Origin: CAVTZP01 sp963739245
GTDB taxonomy: Bacteria; Chloroflexota; Dehalococcoidia; Dehalococcoidales; BS750m-G39
Length of the DNA: 64,000 nt
NCBI GenBank assembly: GCA_963739245.1
Contig: CAVTZP010000004.1
Location: 1-64,000 of the forward strand
Direction: 5' to 3'
The position numbers were made by a program, and so were the translations under genes. Below, piece after piece: positions 41,191 through 50,065 of the stretch. The first letter of the stretch is position 1. The number at the start of each line of letters is the position of its first letter. A model generated the notes under the pieces. It searched no databases. It had not been told where the DNA came from and saw only the letters and a list, made by a program, of their open reading frames with translations.

Positions 41191-42426
41191 ATGCGAGGGA
41201 AAAAGAAGGTATTCTTTGGTTTGATAGCCTTAGTACTAGTAGCATTAGTAGTATTGCCTTTTTGTGGTGCCTGTGCTCCAAAGCCGGCAGCAGGTCCCCA
41301 AACCCTTAAGATCGGTACGGTGATGCCGATTTCCGGACCCCTCGGCACGATTGGTCTAGCCTGGGATAGGGGGTTTGACCTAGGTGCTGATTGGGTGAAT
41401 GAGCAGGGTGGGCTAAAGGTGGGAGGTGACACCTATCAGATACAGTTTATACATGAGGATAGTAAGCTGAGTCCTGAAGCATCAACCGCTGCCGCTACTA
41501 AGCTCGTTTTTCAGGACAATGTCAAGTTTGTGATGGGGGAAATTCTGGCGCCCAATTCAGAAGCGATTTACAATGTCACCAAGACGGCTGGGGTACTGCA
41601 CATTTTGACCTACACACAGGACCCCTACCGAGAAGACATGTGGGGCGTAGGCGCTGACAATCCGCTTGTGGTTCTACTTATGCCGACGACAAACCTCGCC
41701 TATAAACCCTTCTTTGATTACTTACATGCGAACTATCCAAATGTGAAGAAGGTAGTCCATGCCGAAGTCAATATGCCTTTCGACCGGCTCATTGAGGAGG
41801 CTAAAAAGACGGCTGAGGCGAGTGGGTTTAATGTGGTTGGTGTAGAGCGTTATGACTATGGTTGGACAGATTGGTATCCCTTTGCCACCAACGTTCTAAA
41901 GTACGACCCCGATGCTATCAGCGTTGACCATGCTGACCCGAACACGATGTATTTGATAGTTAAGGCAGCGCGGGAACAGGGCTTCAAGGGGCCCATTATG
42001 TCGTTGGGTTCAGCTAGTGCCGTATTCGTGTTGGCTGGCGCTGGTGCTGACAACTGCTACGACATCATGTGCGACCAGGCGTATGGTGGTGACCCCAACG
42101 CACCAGATATGATGAAAACCGTTAAGGCAAGGTGGGAGGCAAAGTATACGGATCCGTATGTTGATGATGCTCTAATGCCCTGGGACGAGGTTTGGGTCTT
42201 GGCTCAGGCAATAGAGAAAGCCAAGAGCCTCGAGCCGGAAGCAGTAGTAACGACTCTGGAGGGCATGACCAAGTCCGGTAGTCTCAAGACAGTTTTCGGT
42301 CCCGGCCACATGGGAGGCTTAGAGACGCTAGGGGTAAATAGACAGCTGGTGAGACCCATTCCGATTACTGTAATTCAGGGTAACGAGATAAAGATGGCGA
42401 AGTGGGCTACGCCTGAGCTACCGTAA
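41191..42426 (+). CDS. LivK-like ABC transporter substrate-binding lipoprotein (copy 2)
   Basis: 411 residues. Lipoprotein signal ending VLPFCGAC, mature part APKPAAGPQTLKIGTVMPIS. Paralogue of the 31139 gene with the same domain layout and C terminus (KWATPELP). ATG 41191 has AAGGAGG eight bases upstream; a GTG at 41140 would add 17 polar residues before the signal peptide and is rejected. Followed by complete livH, livM, livG and livF. Confidence 0.88.
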   Translation: MRGKKKVFFGLIALVLVALVVLPFCGACAPKPAAGPQTLKIGTVMPISGPLGTIGLAWDRGFDLGADWVNEQGGLKVGGDTYQIQFIHEDSKLSPEASTAAATKLVFQDNVKFVMGEILAPNSEAIYNVTKTAGVLHILTYTQDPYREDMWGVGADNPLVVLLMPTTNLAYKPFFDYLHANYPNVKKVVHAEVNMPFDRLIEEAKKTAEASGFNVVGVERYDYGWTDWYPFATNVLKYDPDAISVDHADPNTMYLIVKAAREQGFKGPIMSLGSASAVFVLAGAGADNCYDIMCDQAYGGDPNAPDMMKTVKARWEAKYTDPYVDDALMPWDEVWVLAQAIEKAKSLEPEAVVTTLEGMTKSGSLKTVFGPGHMGGLETLGVNRQLVRPIPITVIQGNEIKMAKWATPELP

Positions 42427-42497
42427 AGTCGGTTGCACCTAATGGATTAGGGTGGGCGTTTTCATTTAAAACGATAAGATATATAGATTGTGAAACA

Positions 42498-42530
42498 GGC
42501 TAGGCCTATGAAAAAACCATAGGCCTAGCC
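42498..42530 (+). repeat. 13-bp-stem hairpin between livK-2 and livH
   Basis: GGCTAGGCCTATG (42498-42510) and CATAGGCCTAGCC (42518-42530), perfect stem, 7-base loop, conserved with the hairpin after livK-1. Position between binding-protein and permease genes suggests differential expression by 3' stabilisation or partial termination. Confidence 0.65.
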
Positions 42531-42655
42531 TAAAAGTGATTGTTGTTGGCAAGGGCATGATATTGTCATTGCCGAGGTAGTTCTCTAGGTCCTGCGTGTA
42601 GCATAGCGAAAGGCGGTTTAGAGCTATATTCATATTCGGCATACCGGTTGAATCA

Positions 42656-43501
42656 TTGTTGCAAAGCCTCATCAATGGGCTTGCCTTGGGCTGGATTTAT
42701 ATTCTCATCGCCATGGGGTTGAGCCTGATATTTGGTATTATGAGAATCCTGCAGTTTGCTCATGGCGAAGTCTACATGCTTGGAGCTTATACCGTTTATT
42801 ACCTCAGCGTCGCTCACGGGCTCAGTTTTTTCGTAGCTCTGCTCATCAGCATGGTCGTGGGGCTGGTGTTGGGCATCATTCTGGAGAGGTTATTTTTCCG
42901 TCCTTTGGGTGGTGAGCTCCTAACTACCCTTATGGTTGCCTTGGGGCTGTCGATAGTCTTGCAAGCGAGCGTCACCGTAGGGTTTGGCGTTACACCGAAG
43001 TCAATCCCTTCCTTTGCCCCGCACCCTACTGAGATTCTAGGCATCATGCTGGGCAGTGATCGGCTCATAGCGGTGGGGGTCAGCGTAGCCATGATTTTGC
43101 TCTTATACCTTTTCCTCAAGAGGTCTAAATATGGCCAAGCCTTGACTGCTGCCGCTCAGCATCGGGAAGCCAGCCTTCTGATGGGGATAAACCCCACCCA
43201 GATGTCCGTGATGGCCATGGCGATTGGCAGCGCCTTGGCTACCATTGCCGGAGGTCTGATGGGGGCTATATTTCCAATCAGTCCTTTCATGGGGGGAACT
43301 GCTCTTATAAAGGGGCTTATTATCATAATTTTAGGAGGCATGGGTAGTCTCCTCGGTGTTGTTGTGGGAGGGCTTATCCTGGGTCTTATCGATGGCCTTG
43401 CTCCCGTTATATTCGGCCCCGCAGTGGCAGCAATAGCCCCCCTGTTCATCGTCACTATCATATTGGTACTTAGACCTCAGGGGTTATTCGGTCATGAGTA
43501 A
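42656..43501 (+). CDS. livH: Branched-chain-type ABC transporter permease LivH
   Basis: 281 residues, about eight spans. QSLINGLALGWIYILIAMGL and SLIFGIMRILQFAHGEVYML are the LivH N-terminal signature; the EAA-like loop is near QHREASLLMGINPTQM. TTG start with a weak ribosome site. Overlaps livM by eight bases. Confidence 0.92.
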   Translation: MLQSLINGLALGWIYILIAMGLSLIFGIMRILQFAHGEVYMLGAYTVYYLSVAHGLSFFVALLISMVVGLVLGIILERLFFRPLGGELLTTLMVALGLSIVLQASVTVGFGVTPKSIPSFAPHPTEILGIMLGSDRLIAVGVSVAMILLLYLFLKRSKYGQALTAAAQHREASLLMGINPTQMSVMAMAIGSALATIAGGLMGAIFPISPFMGGTALIKGLIIIILGGMGSLLGVVVGGLILGLIDGLAPVIFGPAVAAIAPLFIVTIILVLRPQGLFGHE

Positions 43502-44513
43502 AAGACAGCAGATTAAATTGTTCGGTATTGTGGCACTTATCGTCTTTCTGTTCTGTGTTCCGCTGTTTTTGAAAAATATTTACTGGATGTTTATCCTCGG
43601 CTTGGCGTGTATAAATATCCTTTTGGCTTCGAGCTTGCGCACGATTAACCTCACCGGGGAGCTATCCCTAGGCCAGGCTGGCTTTATGCTTATTGGAGCC
43701 TACTCCTCAGCCCTATTGTCAATAAGAATGGGGCTTTCTGTCTGGTTAACCATGTTGCTTGGCGGTTTGATAGCGGCTGTTGTGGCGTTAGCCCTGGGTT
43801 ATCCCATCATGAGGACAAAGGGGGCGTACTTTTCTGTGTTGACCCTTTTAGTAGCCGAGATTTTCAGATTAAGTATGTGGTACATGCCAAACTTGTCCGG
43901 CGGGCCTGCGGGTTTATCTAACATCCCCCCGCCCAACGCAATCAATATTCCTGGAATAGTGGCTATAACCTTTGATACCAAAATTGCCTATTATTACCTC
44001 TTGCTGGTTATAGTCTTGCTAAGCCTTATTATCCTGTTCCGAGTGGAACGTTCCCTGGGCTCCACGTGGAGGGCCATAAGACAGAGTGATAGTTTGGCTG
44101 AGTCAGTTGGCATTAACGTCATGGGCTACAAGCTTCTTGCCTTCGTCATCGGGTGCTTCTTTGCTGGTATTGCCGGCGCCCTGTTTGCTCACTTTATGCA
44201 CTTGCTGACGACCGATTCGACCGCAATGTTCGCGATGCTTACGTCCATTTATGTCGTTGTATATATGGTGGTGGGTGGACAAGCCAGCTTTGCTGGCCCT
44301 ATCATAGGTGCCGTTGTTTTAACGCTAGTGCCTGAGTTTTCCCGGCCATTGAAGCAATACCAGCCAATAATCTTCGGGGCGCTAGTTATCTTCATTATTT
44401 TCTTCATGCGCCAGGGGCTTATCGGTCTGCCTTATTATCTTCCATTGTGGTGGAGAAAGGCGCTAGGGTACCTAAGGAAGACGCCCTCGGTGAAGGCTGG
44501 ACCTAGCCAATAA
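43494..44513 (+). CDS. livM: Branched-chain-type ABC transporter permease LivM
   Basis: 339 residues, about nine spans. NLTGELSLGQAGFMLIGAYS, KGAYFSVLTLLVAEIFRL, and WRAIRQSDSLAESVGINVMG (coupling loop) are LivM hallmarks. Start ATG lies inside the end of livH. Forms a heterodimeric pore with LivH. Confidence 0.92.
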   Translation: MSKRQQIKLFGIVALIVFLFCVPLFLKNIYWMFILGLACINILLASSLRTINLTGELSLGQAGFMLIGAYSSALLSIRMGLSVWLTMLLGGLIAAVVALALGYPIMRTKGAYFSVLTLLVAEIFRLSMWYMPNLSGGPAGLSNIPPPNAINIPGIVAITFDTKIAYYYLLLVIVLLSLIILFRVERSLGSTWRAIRQSDSLAESVGINVMGYKLLAFVIGCFFAGIAGALFAHFMHLLTTDSTAMFAMLTSIYVVVYMVVGGQASFAGPIIGAVVLTLVPEFSRPLKQYQPIIFGALVIFIIFFMRQGLIGLPYYLPLWWRKALGYLRKTPSVKAGPSQ

Positions 44514-44530
44514 AATGGGGAGGTTTGCTC

Positions 44531-45301
44531 TTGCTTGAACTTATAGGCCTCACAAAATATTTTGGAGGTTTGGCCGCCGTCGTTGACCTGAACTTGAATG
44601 TTCGTCAGAAAGAGGTATTTGGCTTAATTGGTCCTAATGGTGCTGGCAAGACCACCATTCTCAATATGATAGCCGGTAGCCTCCGGCCGAAGAGCGGTAA
44701 GGTGATTTTCAAAGGCGAAAATGTGACTAATCTCCTGCCGCACAGCCGGGCTCAAAGGGGAATAGCTCGAGTTTTCCAAGCCAACACCGTTTTTCCAGAC
44801 ATTACAGTGGAAACAAACGTGAGGGTGGGTTACCACCTGCACTCCGGAATTGGGTTTTGGGAAGCCTTCTTTGGCCGGAAGCGCTCCATTGACAACCGAG
44901 AAAAGCTCTTGTATGAAAAGACCATGGAAATTCTGCGGCTCGTTGGGCTCTATGAGGAAAGGGACAAGGTGGCGACAAGCCTACCTCATGCCAGTCAACG
45001 CATATTATGCCTTGCCATAGCTCTTGCTGCTGAGCCGAGTCTTTTGCTTCTAGATGAGCCAGTAACCGGAATGGATGCTGAAGAAGTAGCCGCCATGCTA
45101 TCCGTGATTAGGGCACTGAGAGACGAGAGGGGAATCACCTGCATTGTAGTGGAACACAATATTAGAGCAGTGATGAATGTCTGCGAGCGGATTGCAGTAG
45201 TCAATTATGGAAGGAAGATTGCCGAAGGCTCTCCTGCAGAAATAAGCGAAAACCCGGCTGTAATCGAAGCGTACCTTGGAGTAGAAGAGGATGCTATTTG
45301 A
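44531..45301 (+). CDS. livG: Branched-chain-type ABC transporter ATP-binding protein LivG
   Basis: About 256 residues. Walker A GLIGPNGAGKTTILNM and Walker B LLLLDEPVTGMD. The signature region is PHASQRILCLAIAL, where the usual LSxGQQR has degenerated (HASQRI), an unusual sequence for a LivG. TTG 44531 fits the GGGGAGG ribosome site; TTG 44525 is only one base from it. Overlaps livF by 11 bases. Confidence 0.9.
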   Translation: MLELIGLTKYFGGLAAVVDLNLNVRQKEVFGLIGPNGAGKTTILNMIAGSLRPKSGKVIFKGENVTNLLPHSRAQRGIARVFQANTVFPDITVETNVRVGYHLHSGIGFWEAFFGRKRSIDNREKLLYEKTMEILRLVGLYEERDKVATSLPHASQRILCLAIALAAEPSLLLLDEPVTGMDAEEVAAMLSVIRALRDERGITCIVVEHNIRAVMNVCERIAVVNYGRKIAEGSPAEISENPAVIEAYLGVEEDAI

Positions 45302-45998
45302 AATTAAGGATTTGAGGGTCAGCTACAAAGGAGCCGAGGTACTGAAGGGTATCTCGCTAGAGATTAAAAAGGGTGAAATAGTGACTCTCATTGGAAGCAA
45401 TGGGGCAGGTAAGACTACGGCCTTAAGAGCTATATCGGGGTTAAAAACTCCTGCCGCCGGGGAGATCTGGTTTAAAGGTAGAAGAATTGAGCGAATGTCA
45501 CCGCAAGATATCGTCAAGATGGGTATTTCTCATGTACCACAAGGGAGATGGCCCTTTCCTTATATGTCTGTTTTGGAAAACATCAAGCTGGGTGCCTACC
45601 GGCGGAAAGATAAGAAACAGGTAGATAGGGACTTAGACGAGCTGTTCGAACAATTTCCGGCGCTGGAAAAAAGAAAGGGGCAGCAGGCGAGAACCTTAAG
45701 CGGTGGCGAACAGCAGATGTTGGTCATTGGCCGTGCCTTAATGTCTAGGCCGGAGCTGCTTCTGATGGATGAGCCCTCATTGGGACTTGCGCCAACGATG
45801 GTTCGAGAGATAGGCAGAATCGTGCTTAATATCAATCAGCGTGGAACAAGTGTTCTGTTAGTTGAGCAGAATGCTCAACTAGCTCTCAGGATTGCTCACC
45901 GAGGCTATGTTTTAGAGACAGGAAGCATCGTTTTGCAAGGGGCGGCTAAGGACTTATTGCGCAGTGGACAAGTGAAAAGGGCCTATTTGAGCTACTAG
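45291..45998 (+). CDS. livF: Branched-chain-type ABC transporter ATP-binding protein LivF
   Basis: 235 residues. Walker A LIGSNGAGKTTALRAISG, signature LSGGEQQMLVIGRALMSRP, Walker B LLLMDEPSLGLAP, H-loop LVEQNAQLAL. All motifs are canonical, so it may compensate for the degenerate signature of LivG. Last gene of the liv operon. Confidence 0.93.
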   Translation: MLFEIKDLRVSYKGAEVLKGISLEIKKGEIVTLIGSNGAGKTTALRAISGLKTPAAGEIWFKGRRIERMSPQDIVKMGISHVPQGRWPFPYMSVLENIKLGAYRRKDKKQVDRDLDELFEQFPALEKRKGQQARTLSGGEQQMLVIGRALMSRPELLLMDEPSLGLAPTMVREIGRIVLNINQRGTSVLLVEQNAQLALRIAHRGYVLETGSIVLQGAAKDLLRSGQVKRAYLSY

Positions 45999-46072
45999 CG
46001 AACGTGTCAAATCTATCCTAACATAGCACCGTATACCCAAGTTCCAAGGCAGTGCTCTATCCCGCTTTGAAG

Positions 46073-46145
<73 letters not shown>

Positions 46146-46547
46146 GTTTTTGTATCTATTTTCCTATTTTAGCAGCGCTACATAAATCTGGCAAGTCGCA
46201 CTTGTTTCTCGGTTAGAAGGCAGAAAGTGTGACTAAATTTGCCACGGTTTTTCACCCTCCGGTTCTTGTCCCCCCCCTTTTGTACTATGACTATTGGCAT
46301 CTTGACGGGGGTGTTTCTTTGCGTTACTGTGTTAGTGGGAGTGTTCCAAGGACAGGACAGGATTTAATTAGAAGATTATAAAATAAGGAACGCCCCTGAG
46401 CCCGGCGGTCAACCAAAGTTCAAAGAGCGTTCAGTCAAAGGAGTAACCCTTGACTATTGTTAATAATAATGGAGAGAGCCGATATTGTCAAGATAGGCTT
46501 ATTGGTGGTTGGCTTAAGGTATCTGGGGCCTTGGAGGGGGTGGGGTT
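46146..46547. other. 400-bp region without a credible gene
   Basis: No RNA gene or convincing ORF. It contains a C8 run (46271-46277 region), a 26-codon hydrophobic ORF lacking a ribosome site (46287-46367), and the ribosome site of the next gene. No repeat family was recognised. Confidence 0.4.
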
Positions 46548-47069
46548 ATGGGATTAAGAATTTGTACAATAATTATGTGCTTAGCTTTTATAGTTACCGG
46601 TATGGGGTGGCTCATTACCAAGGGGAACCTGGATGCTACCCGGACAGTGGGTGAGAGTCTAAAGGCTTCAAATAAGCAATATGCCTCTTCCTTAGAAGAA
46701 ACTAGCCAGCAGGTTGTACTGACCAATCAACAAATTGGGCTAGCCAATACTACCATCGAGGAATTAAAGCAAAAGCTGGCCGAGTATAGAGCACAACCGA
46801 GGGAATTTGTGTCTCTTGACGAACTCAAGGCTTGGCTAGGCAAGGATGATACTGAGAGCACTCTTTATATCTTTGGCGCCGGTTTCTTAACGGGTTACGA
46901 CTGTGATGACTACGCTACAGCCCTGGTGCAAAACGCCCTGTCGAGTGGTTTCTTGATTTCAACGCAGATTGTGGGCGACCACATGTTGAACAGCACCATT
47001 ATCGGCAACGAAATCTACTTTATTGAGCCCCAGAATGATAAGGTTTGGCTCTGGGGGCACCGAGACTGA
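46548..47069 (+). CDS. Membrane-anchored coiled-coil protein with a transglutaminase-like C terminus
   Basis: 173 residues. N-terminal signal anchor (residues 4-24), predicted coiled coil (about 35-85), then a C-terminal region with YDCDDYATALVQNAL, a His in VGDHMLNSTI and an acidic NEIYFIEPQND. The Cys-Asp-Asp-Tyr/Phe-Ala ... His ... Asp/Glu order is typical of transglutaminase-like cysteine-protease folds. This assignment is by motif only. GGAGG precedes the ATG. No operon partner. Confidence 0.6.
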   Translation: MGLRICTIIMCLAFIVTGMGWLITKGNLDATRTVGESLKASNKQYASSLEETSQQVVLTNQQIGLANTTIEELKQKLAEYRAQPREFVSLDELKAWLGKDDTESTLYIFGAGFLTGYDCDDYATALVQNALSSGFLISTQIVGDHMLNSTIIGNEIYFIEPQNDKVWLWGHRD

Positions 47070-47098
47070 TAGACTGACTGGCTTGGAGAAGCCAGTTT

Positions 47099-48295
47099 TC
47101 ATTTAACCCTTTCTGCTAGTTCCTCGCCGCTGGTGATAGCGGCAACCGTGTCTAGAAAATCCTTCAGTGAGGCACTTTGCTCTCTTAGCTTCTTTAGCTC
47201 GACCCCGATGGTGCTGATGGAGGTTGGGCTATCAGCATAAGTCCCATAAAAGGCAAAATAGGCTTGGTTTAGCTTCCTGATTGGATAGCCCATTGCGGCA
47301 AGCTCTTGCCGCTTCTGTTCCATAAATTCCTCAGCCTGCTCAATTTCACCCTGTGCCAAATACTGGTCAACGGCCTGTCTGATTTCCCGCATCTCAAGAT
47401 TAAAATCAAGACTATCGGCTTCTTGTTTATTATCTTCGTCGTCGGGGTAGTATCTTTCAGTGACCATAGCTCCAATTTCCTTGCTTGTCATACTGGCCGC
47501 GGTTTCATTAATAGTGGCAATTTCGTAATTTCTGGATATGCCGGTTAGGTCCAGTAAGTAAAAAAAACCTAATGGTGTAAAGACTAGGTACTGGTGCAGC
47601 CATTCCTCAGTGGCAGTATCGATGGTAAGCTGCAGGCCAGTGTTGTCAGCCACAAAGGTAGGATAGGTTGCCCCCAGACCGCCCAGCTTCACCACCAGCG
47701 AGGAGACACCCAGTTTATCAGCCTTAGCTTCAATGCTCTCCATTTCTTCCCGGCTTAGGTTCGGTTGTAGGGTAATCTCTCTTATACTCTCTATCCGGTC
47801 TCGGGGTGAAATCACCAGCAGCTGGGGTGGCTCCTCCAACTTAAAGTACACTGGTGGAAAGCTAACCTTCAATCTTACGTAGTTAGCCATCGGATTGAAG
47901 ATGCCCTCCTGAGCCAGAGTCTCCTTTATCTGCCTGGCGATTATCCTCTCCACTTCTCCGGCTAGAGCCGCTCTTTGTGTTTGCAGTTTGTTTATTTCAG
48001 CTTCAAGCAAGGCTGAATCCTCCGGTTTAGCGGCTATTTCTGATTCCAGGCTTTTTATTCGCTCCACCAGAGAGAAATACTGGGTCACGGTATCTATTTG
48101 GTTACTTTCCTCATGCTTGCCCGAAAACCATGATTTAGCTTCATTGGTTATTGTCTCGGATTCCCATTGGGCGATGCTGAAGCGATACGGCTTTATTATG
48201 GCGTTTAACTGATAGTCAAAGTCCGGTGCCGAGGCGCAGCCCCCGGCTGACAAGCAGAGTAACAACAGGCTTATAACAATTAATTTCAGTCTCAT
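47099..48295 (-). CDS. Unknown lipoprotein with coiled coil
   Basis: 398 residues. Lipoprotein signal with lipobox SAGGC (Cys about 20), a coiled coil about residues 85-120 (RIKSLESEIAAKPEDSALLE), a central beta-rich region and a helical C terminus (QYLAQGEIEQAEEFMEQKRQ). No family recognised. Start at ATG 48295; a GTG one codon upstream is possible. Likely anchored on the outer face of the membrane. Converges with the preceding rightward gene. Confidence 0.7.
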   Translation of the reverse strand: MRLKLIVISLLLLCLSAGGCASAPDFDYQLNAIIKPYRFSIAQWESETITNEAKSWFSGKHEESNQIDTVTQYFSLVERIKSLESEIAAKPEDSALLEAEINKLQTQRAALAGEVERIIARQIKETLAQEGIFNPMANYVRLKVSFPPVYFKLEEPPQLLVISPRDRIESIREITLQPNLSREEMESIEAKADKLGVSSLVVKLGGLGATYPTFVADNTGLQLTIDTATEEWLHQYLVFTPLGFFYLLDLTGISRNYEIATINETAASMTSKEIGAMVTERYYPDDEDNKQEADSLDFNLEMREIRQAVDQYLAQGEIEQAEEFMEQKRQELAAMGYPIRKLNQAYFAFYGTYADSPTSISTIGVELKKLREQSASLKDFLDTVAAITSGEELAERVK

Positions 48296-48375
48296 CACTT
48301 AAAGCTTGGGTAATATTCTAGCGTTATAATAACCCTAATAAGGCTCAAATGAAAGCTTACCATGATGGGGATTGA

Positions 48376-48656
48376 CGCCTCGGCAAGGCGCAGGCTTGGG
48401 TAGGTAACATGCTTGATATGAAGCCTATTGTTGAGGTACCCCCCTCTTTGGGCGTCGTAATGCCGGTAGCAAGGGTCAGAACCAAATCTCGGGCAGTCCA
48501 GCGCCTATTGGAAATAGTGAAGCAAAGGGTAGGAACAACCAACCCACTACATGTTATGGTTGGGCATACCGTTGCGCTGAACTTCTGGTGTGTGAGTTTA
48601 AGCCGGTAGCGGCGCTGATTACCGGTCCCAGAACTCCTTGGGCTAAGTTTTTATAG
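48376..48656 (+). pseudogene. Fragment of a DegV-family fatty-acid-binding protein gene
   Basis: Frame 1 from 48376 reads RLGKAQAWVGNMLDMKPIVE followed by VMPVARVRTKSRAVQRLLEI and PLHVMVGHT, the middle of a DegV protein. After about 48575 the sense continues in another frame as AELLVCEFKPVAALITGP to a stop at 48656, the normal DegV C-terminal FKPVAALITGP. A TGA lies immediately upstream and there is no N-terminal half. A decayed, truncated and frameshifted gene. Confidence 0.75.
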
Positions 48657-48680
48657 TGAGATTTAGCCTAAACCTCAGCC

Positions 48681-49370
48681 TCATTCTGGCTGGCATCGAG
48701 CAGAAAATATTTTACCTTGCCGCCGCAGAACTCGCTGGACTAAATCAGTCAGTTCCTCAGTTATCGCTTTGGCTTCATCTTTTAACACCGGTGGCAGGCA
48801 GTCAATGTTTATCGCCACATTGGTTGTGGCCGGGGTAAGCTTGGTCTGGTCACCCTGTCTCCAGTTCCAGCACCGGCACATCACCTTAGAATTATCGACG
48901 TAAATAACCTCGCCCGGTGCCGGATATTCAATAACCTCCGAATTGAATGGCGTAAATGGCTCATTGCCCTTAGCCAGGGTAAGGCAAAGGTTGCCTACAA
49001 CACTATCCAGGTCATCACCGCCGCTGGGCACCATATGCTTGAGGGAGAAGTAGTTAAACAGGGCGACCAGGGTATTAATATAGGGCAGTTGGTCACCACG
49101 TCGGGCACGCCTGCCCAGGGACTCAATGGAGGAGTAAAACTTATTCGGGTTTACCCCGAAATCGGAGTAGGCCTGCCGCCAACTGGCTATTCTGGGGTGG
49201 TTCTTAATCTCCAGGAGTGCCTCGTCCTTAGTAGCATTATCTTCAGCCTTTCTTAGCAGTTCAATTAGCTTTTGATTTTCACCCTGGTTGTTAACCCCCC
49301 TGGCCACAACCACCCCCCGAATATATTTAGGGAACTTGGTCCATACTTCATAAGATACTATGTCCTTCAT
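48681..49370 (-). CDS. Stand-alone B3/B4 tRNA-binding-domain protein
   Basis: 229 residues resembling the B3/B4 domain of PheRS beta, found in free-standing form in many bacteria. HPRIASWRQAYSDFGVNPNK, then SLGRRARRGDQLPYINTLVA and NYFSLKHMVPSGGDDLDSV are the characteristic run. Proposed roles are amino-acid or aminoacyl-tRNA editing/binding. Follows the ThyA-like gene by eight bases on the same strand. Confidence 0.82.
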   Translation of the reverse strand: MKDIVSYEVWTKFPKYIRGVVVARGVNNQGENQKLIELLRKAEDNATKDEALLEIKNHPRIASWRQAYSDFGVNPNKFYSSIESLGRRARRGDQLPYINTLVALFNYFSLKHMVPSGGDDLDSVVGNLCLTLAKGNEPFTPFNSEVIEYPAPGEVIYVDNSKVMCRCWNWRQGDQTKLTPATTNVAINIDCLPPVLKDEAKAITEELTDLVQRVLRRQGKIFSARCQPE

Positions 49371-49378
49371 TGAGCCTC

Positions 49379-50026
49379 CTATATCATTCTGGCGGTAGCT
49401 CTGGCTAGCTCCCAGGAATATTCATAGAGGTGAAGCCCTTTGCTTGAGGCAATAAGCTCACCATCATTAACCCCGATCTCACTGGCCATATACTCCTTCA
49501 GCAGCTGGATGGCGGCCAGGTTTGAAGGAAAGCCAGCCCACAGGTCCCAGGAGCGGAAATAGACAAAAAAGTGGAGCTTATTATCACGGATTCTAGTATC
49601 TATCGCTCTAAGGCAGGGGGGGTCTGATAGGGAAATAGACTCTTTATCACCCACCGCCATAAACGCCTGGTTGGTATTAAAGCCATCCTCTTTATACATC
49701 TTAATTACCTTTGGTATCTGCTTTTCCAGATATTGACCATAGGTATACTGCTCACCCTCGCCTTTGTGTGATGTCATAAGGTAAGGAAGATAGCTTTCCA
49801 CATACTCCATAGAGGTGGGTGGTGGCACACCCTGGGGTACATCTGGTATCAAAGGTCTTGTCCCCGGATTCTTGACTTTGACAACGACAAAGTCAAGCTC
49901 CTTGCGCCGCTGGCCGGCGTAACTGCCGCGGTCAATCTTATACTCATATCCCTCAGTCAGGGTCTTACGCAGGCAGAGAAACCACGCCTCGGCAAGGTCT
50001 CTGGCTTCAATTAGTGAGATATTCAT
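49379..50026 (-). CDS. Short ThyA-like thymidylate synthase family protein (archaeal type)
   Basis: 215 residues, shorter than bacterial ThyA (about 264). The catalytic cysteine motif SDPPCLRA (Cys138), the RSWDLWAGFPSNLAAIQLL block (cf. RSxDxxLGxPFN) and GLHLYEYSWELA (His-Leu-Tyr) are preserved; the N-terminal phosphate-binding part is diverged. It resembles the putative thymidylate synthases of methanogens. It may methylate dUMP or a different (hydroxymethyl-)pyrimidine nucleotide. Confidence 0.75.
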   Translation of the reverse strand: MNISLIEARDLAEAWFLCLRKTLTEGYEYKIDRGSYAGQRRKELDFVVVKVKNPGTRPLIPDVPQGVPPPTSMEYVESYLPYLMTSHKGEGEQYTYGQYLEKQIPKVIKMYKEDGFNTNQAFMAVGDKESISLSDPPCLRAIDTRIRDNKLHFFVYFRSWDLWAGFPSNLAAIQLLKEYMASEIGVNDGELIASSKGLHLYEYSWELARATARMI

Positions 50027-50065
50027 AAATATTAATCAGCTAAGCCTTTTTATTGATTATCCCCT

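Noticed and set aside
46287..46367. 26-codon hydrophobic ORF
   Set aside because: Single span is plausible, but no ribosome site and a C-rich upstream sequence; no neighbour suggests a role.
46457..46654. 65-codon ORF overlapping the transglutaminase-like gene
   Set aside because: Overlaps the better supported frame for over 100 bases and shows no domain; its own ribosome site is weak.
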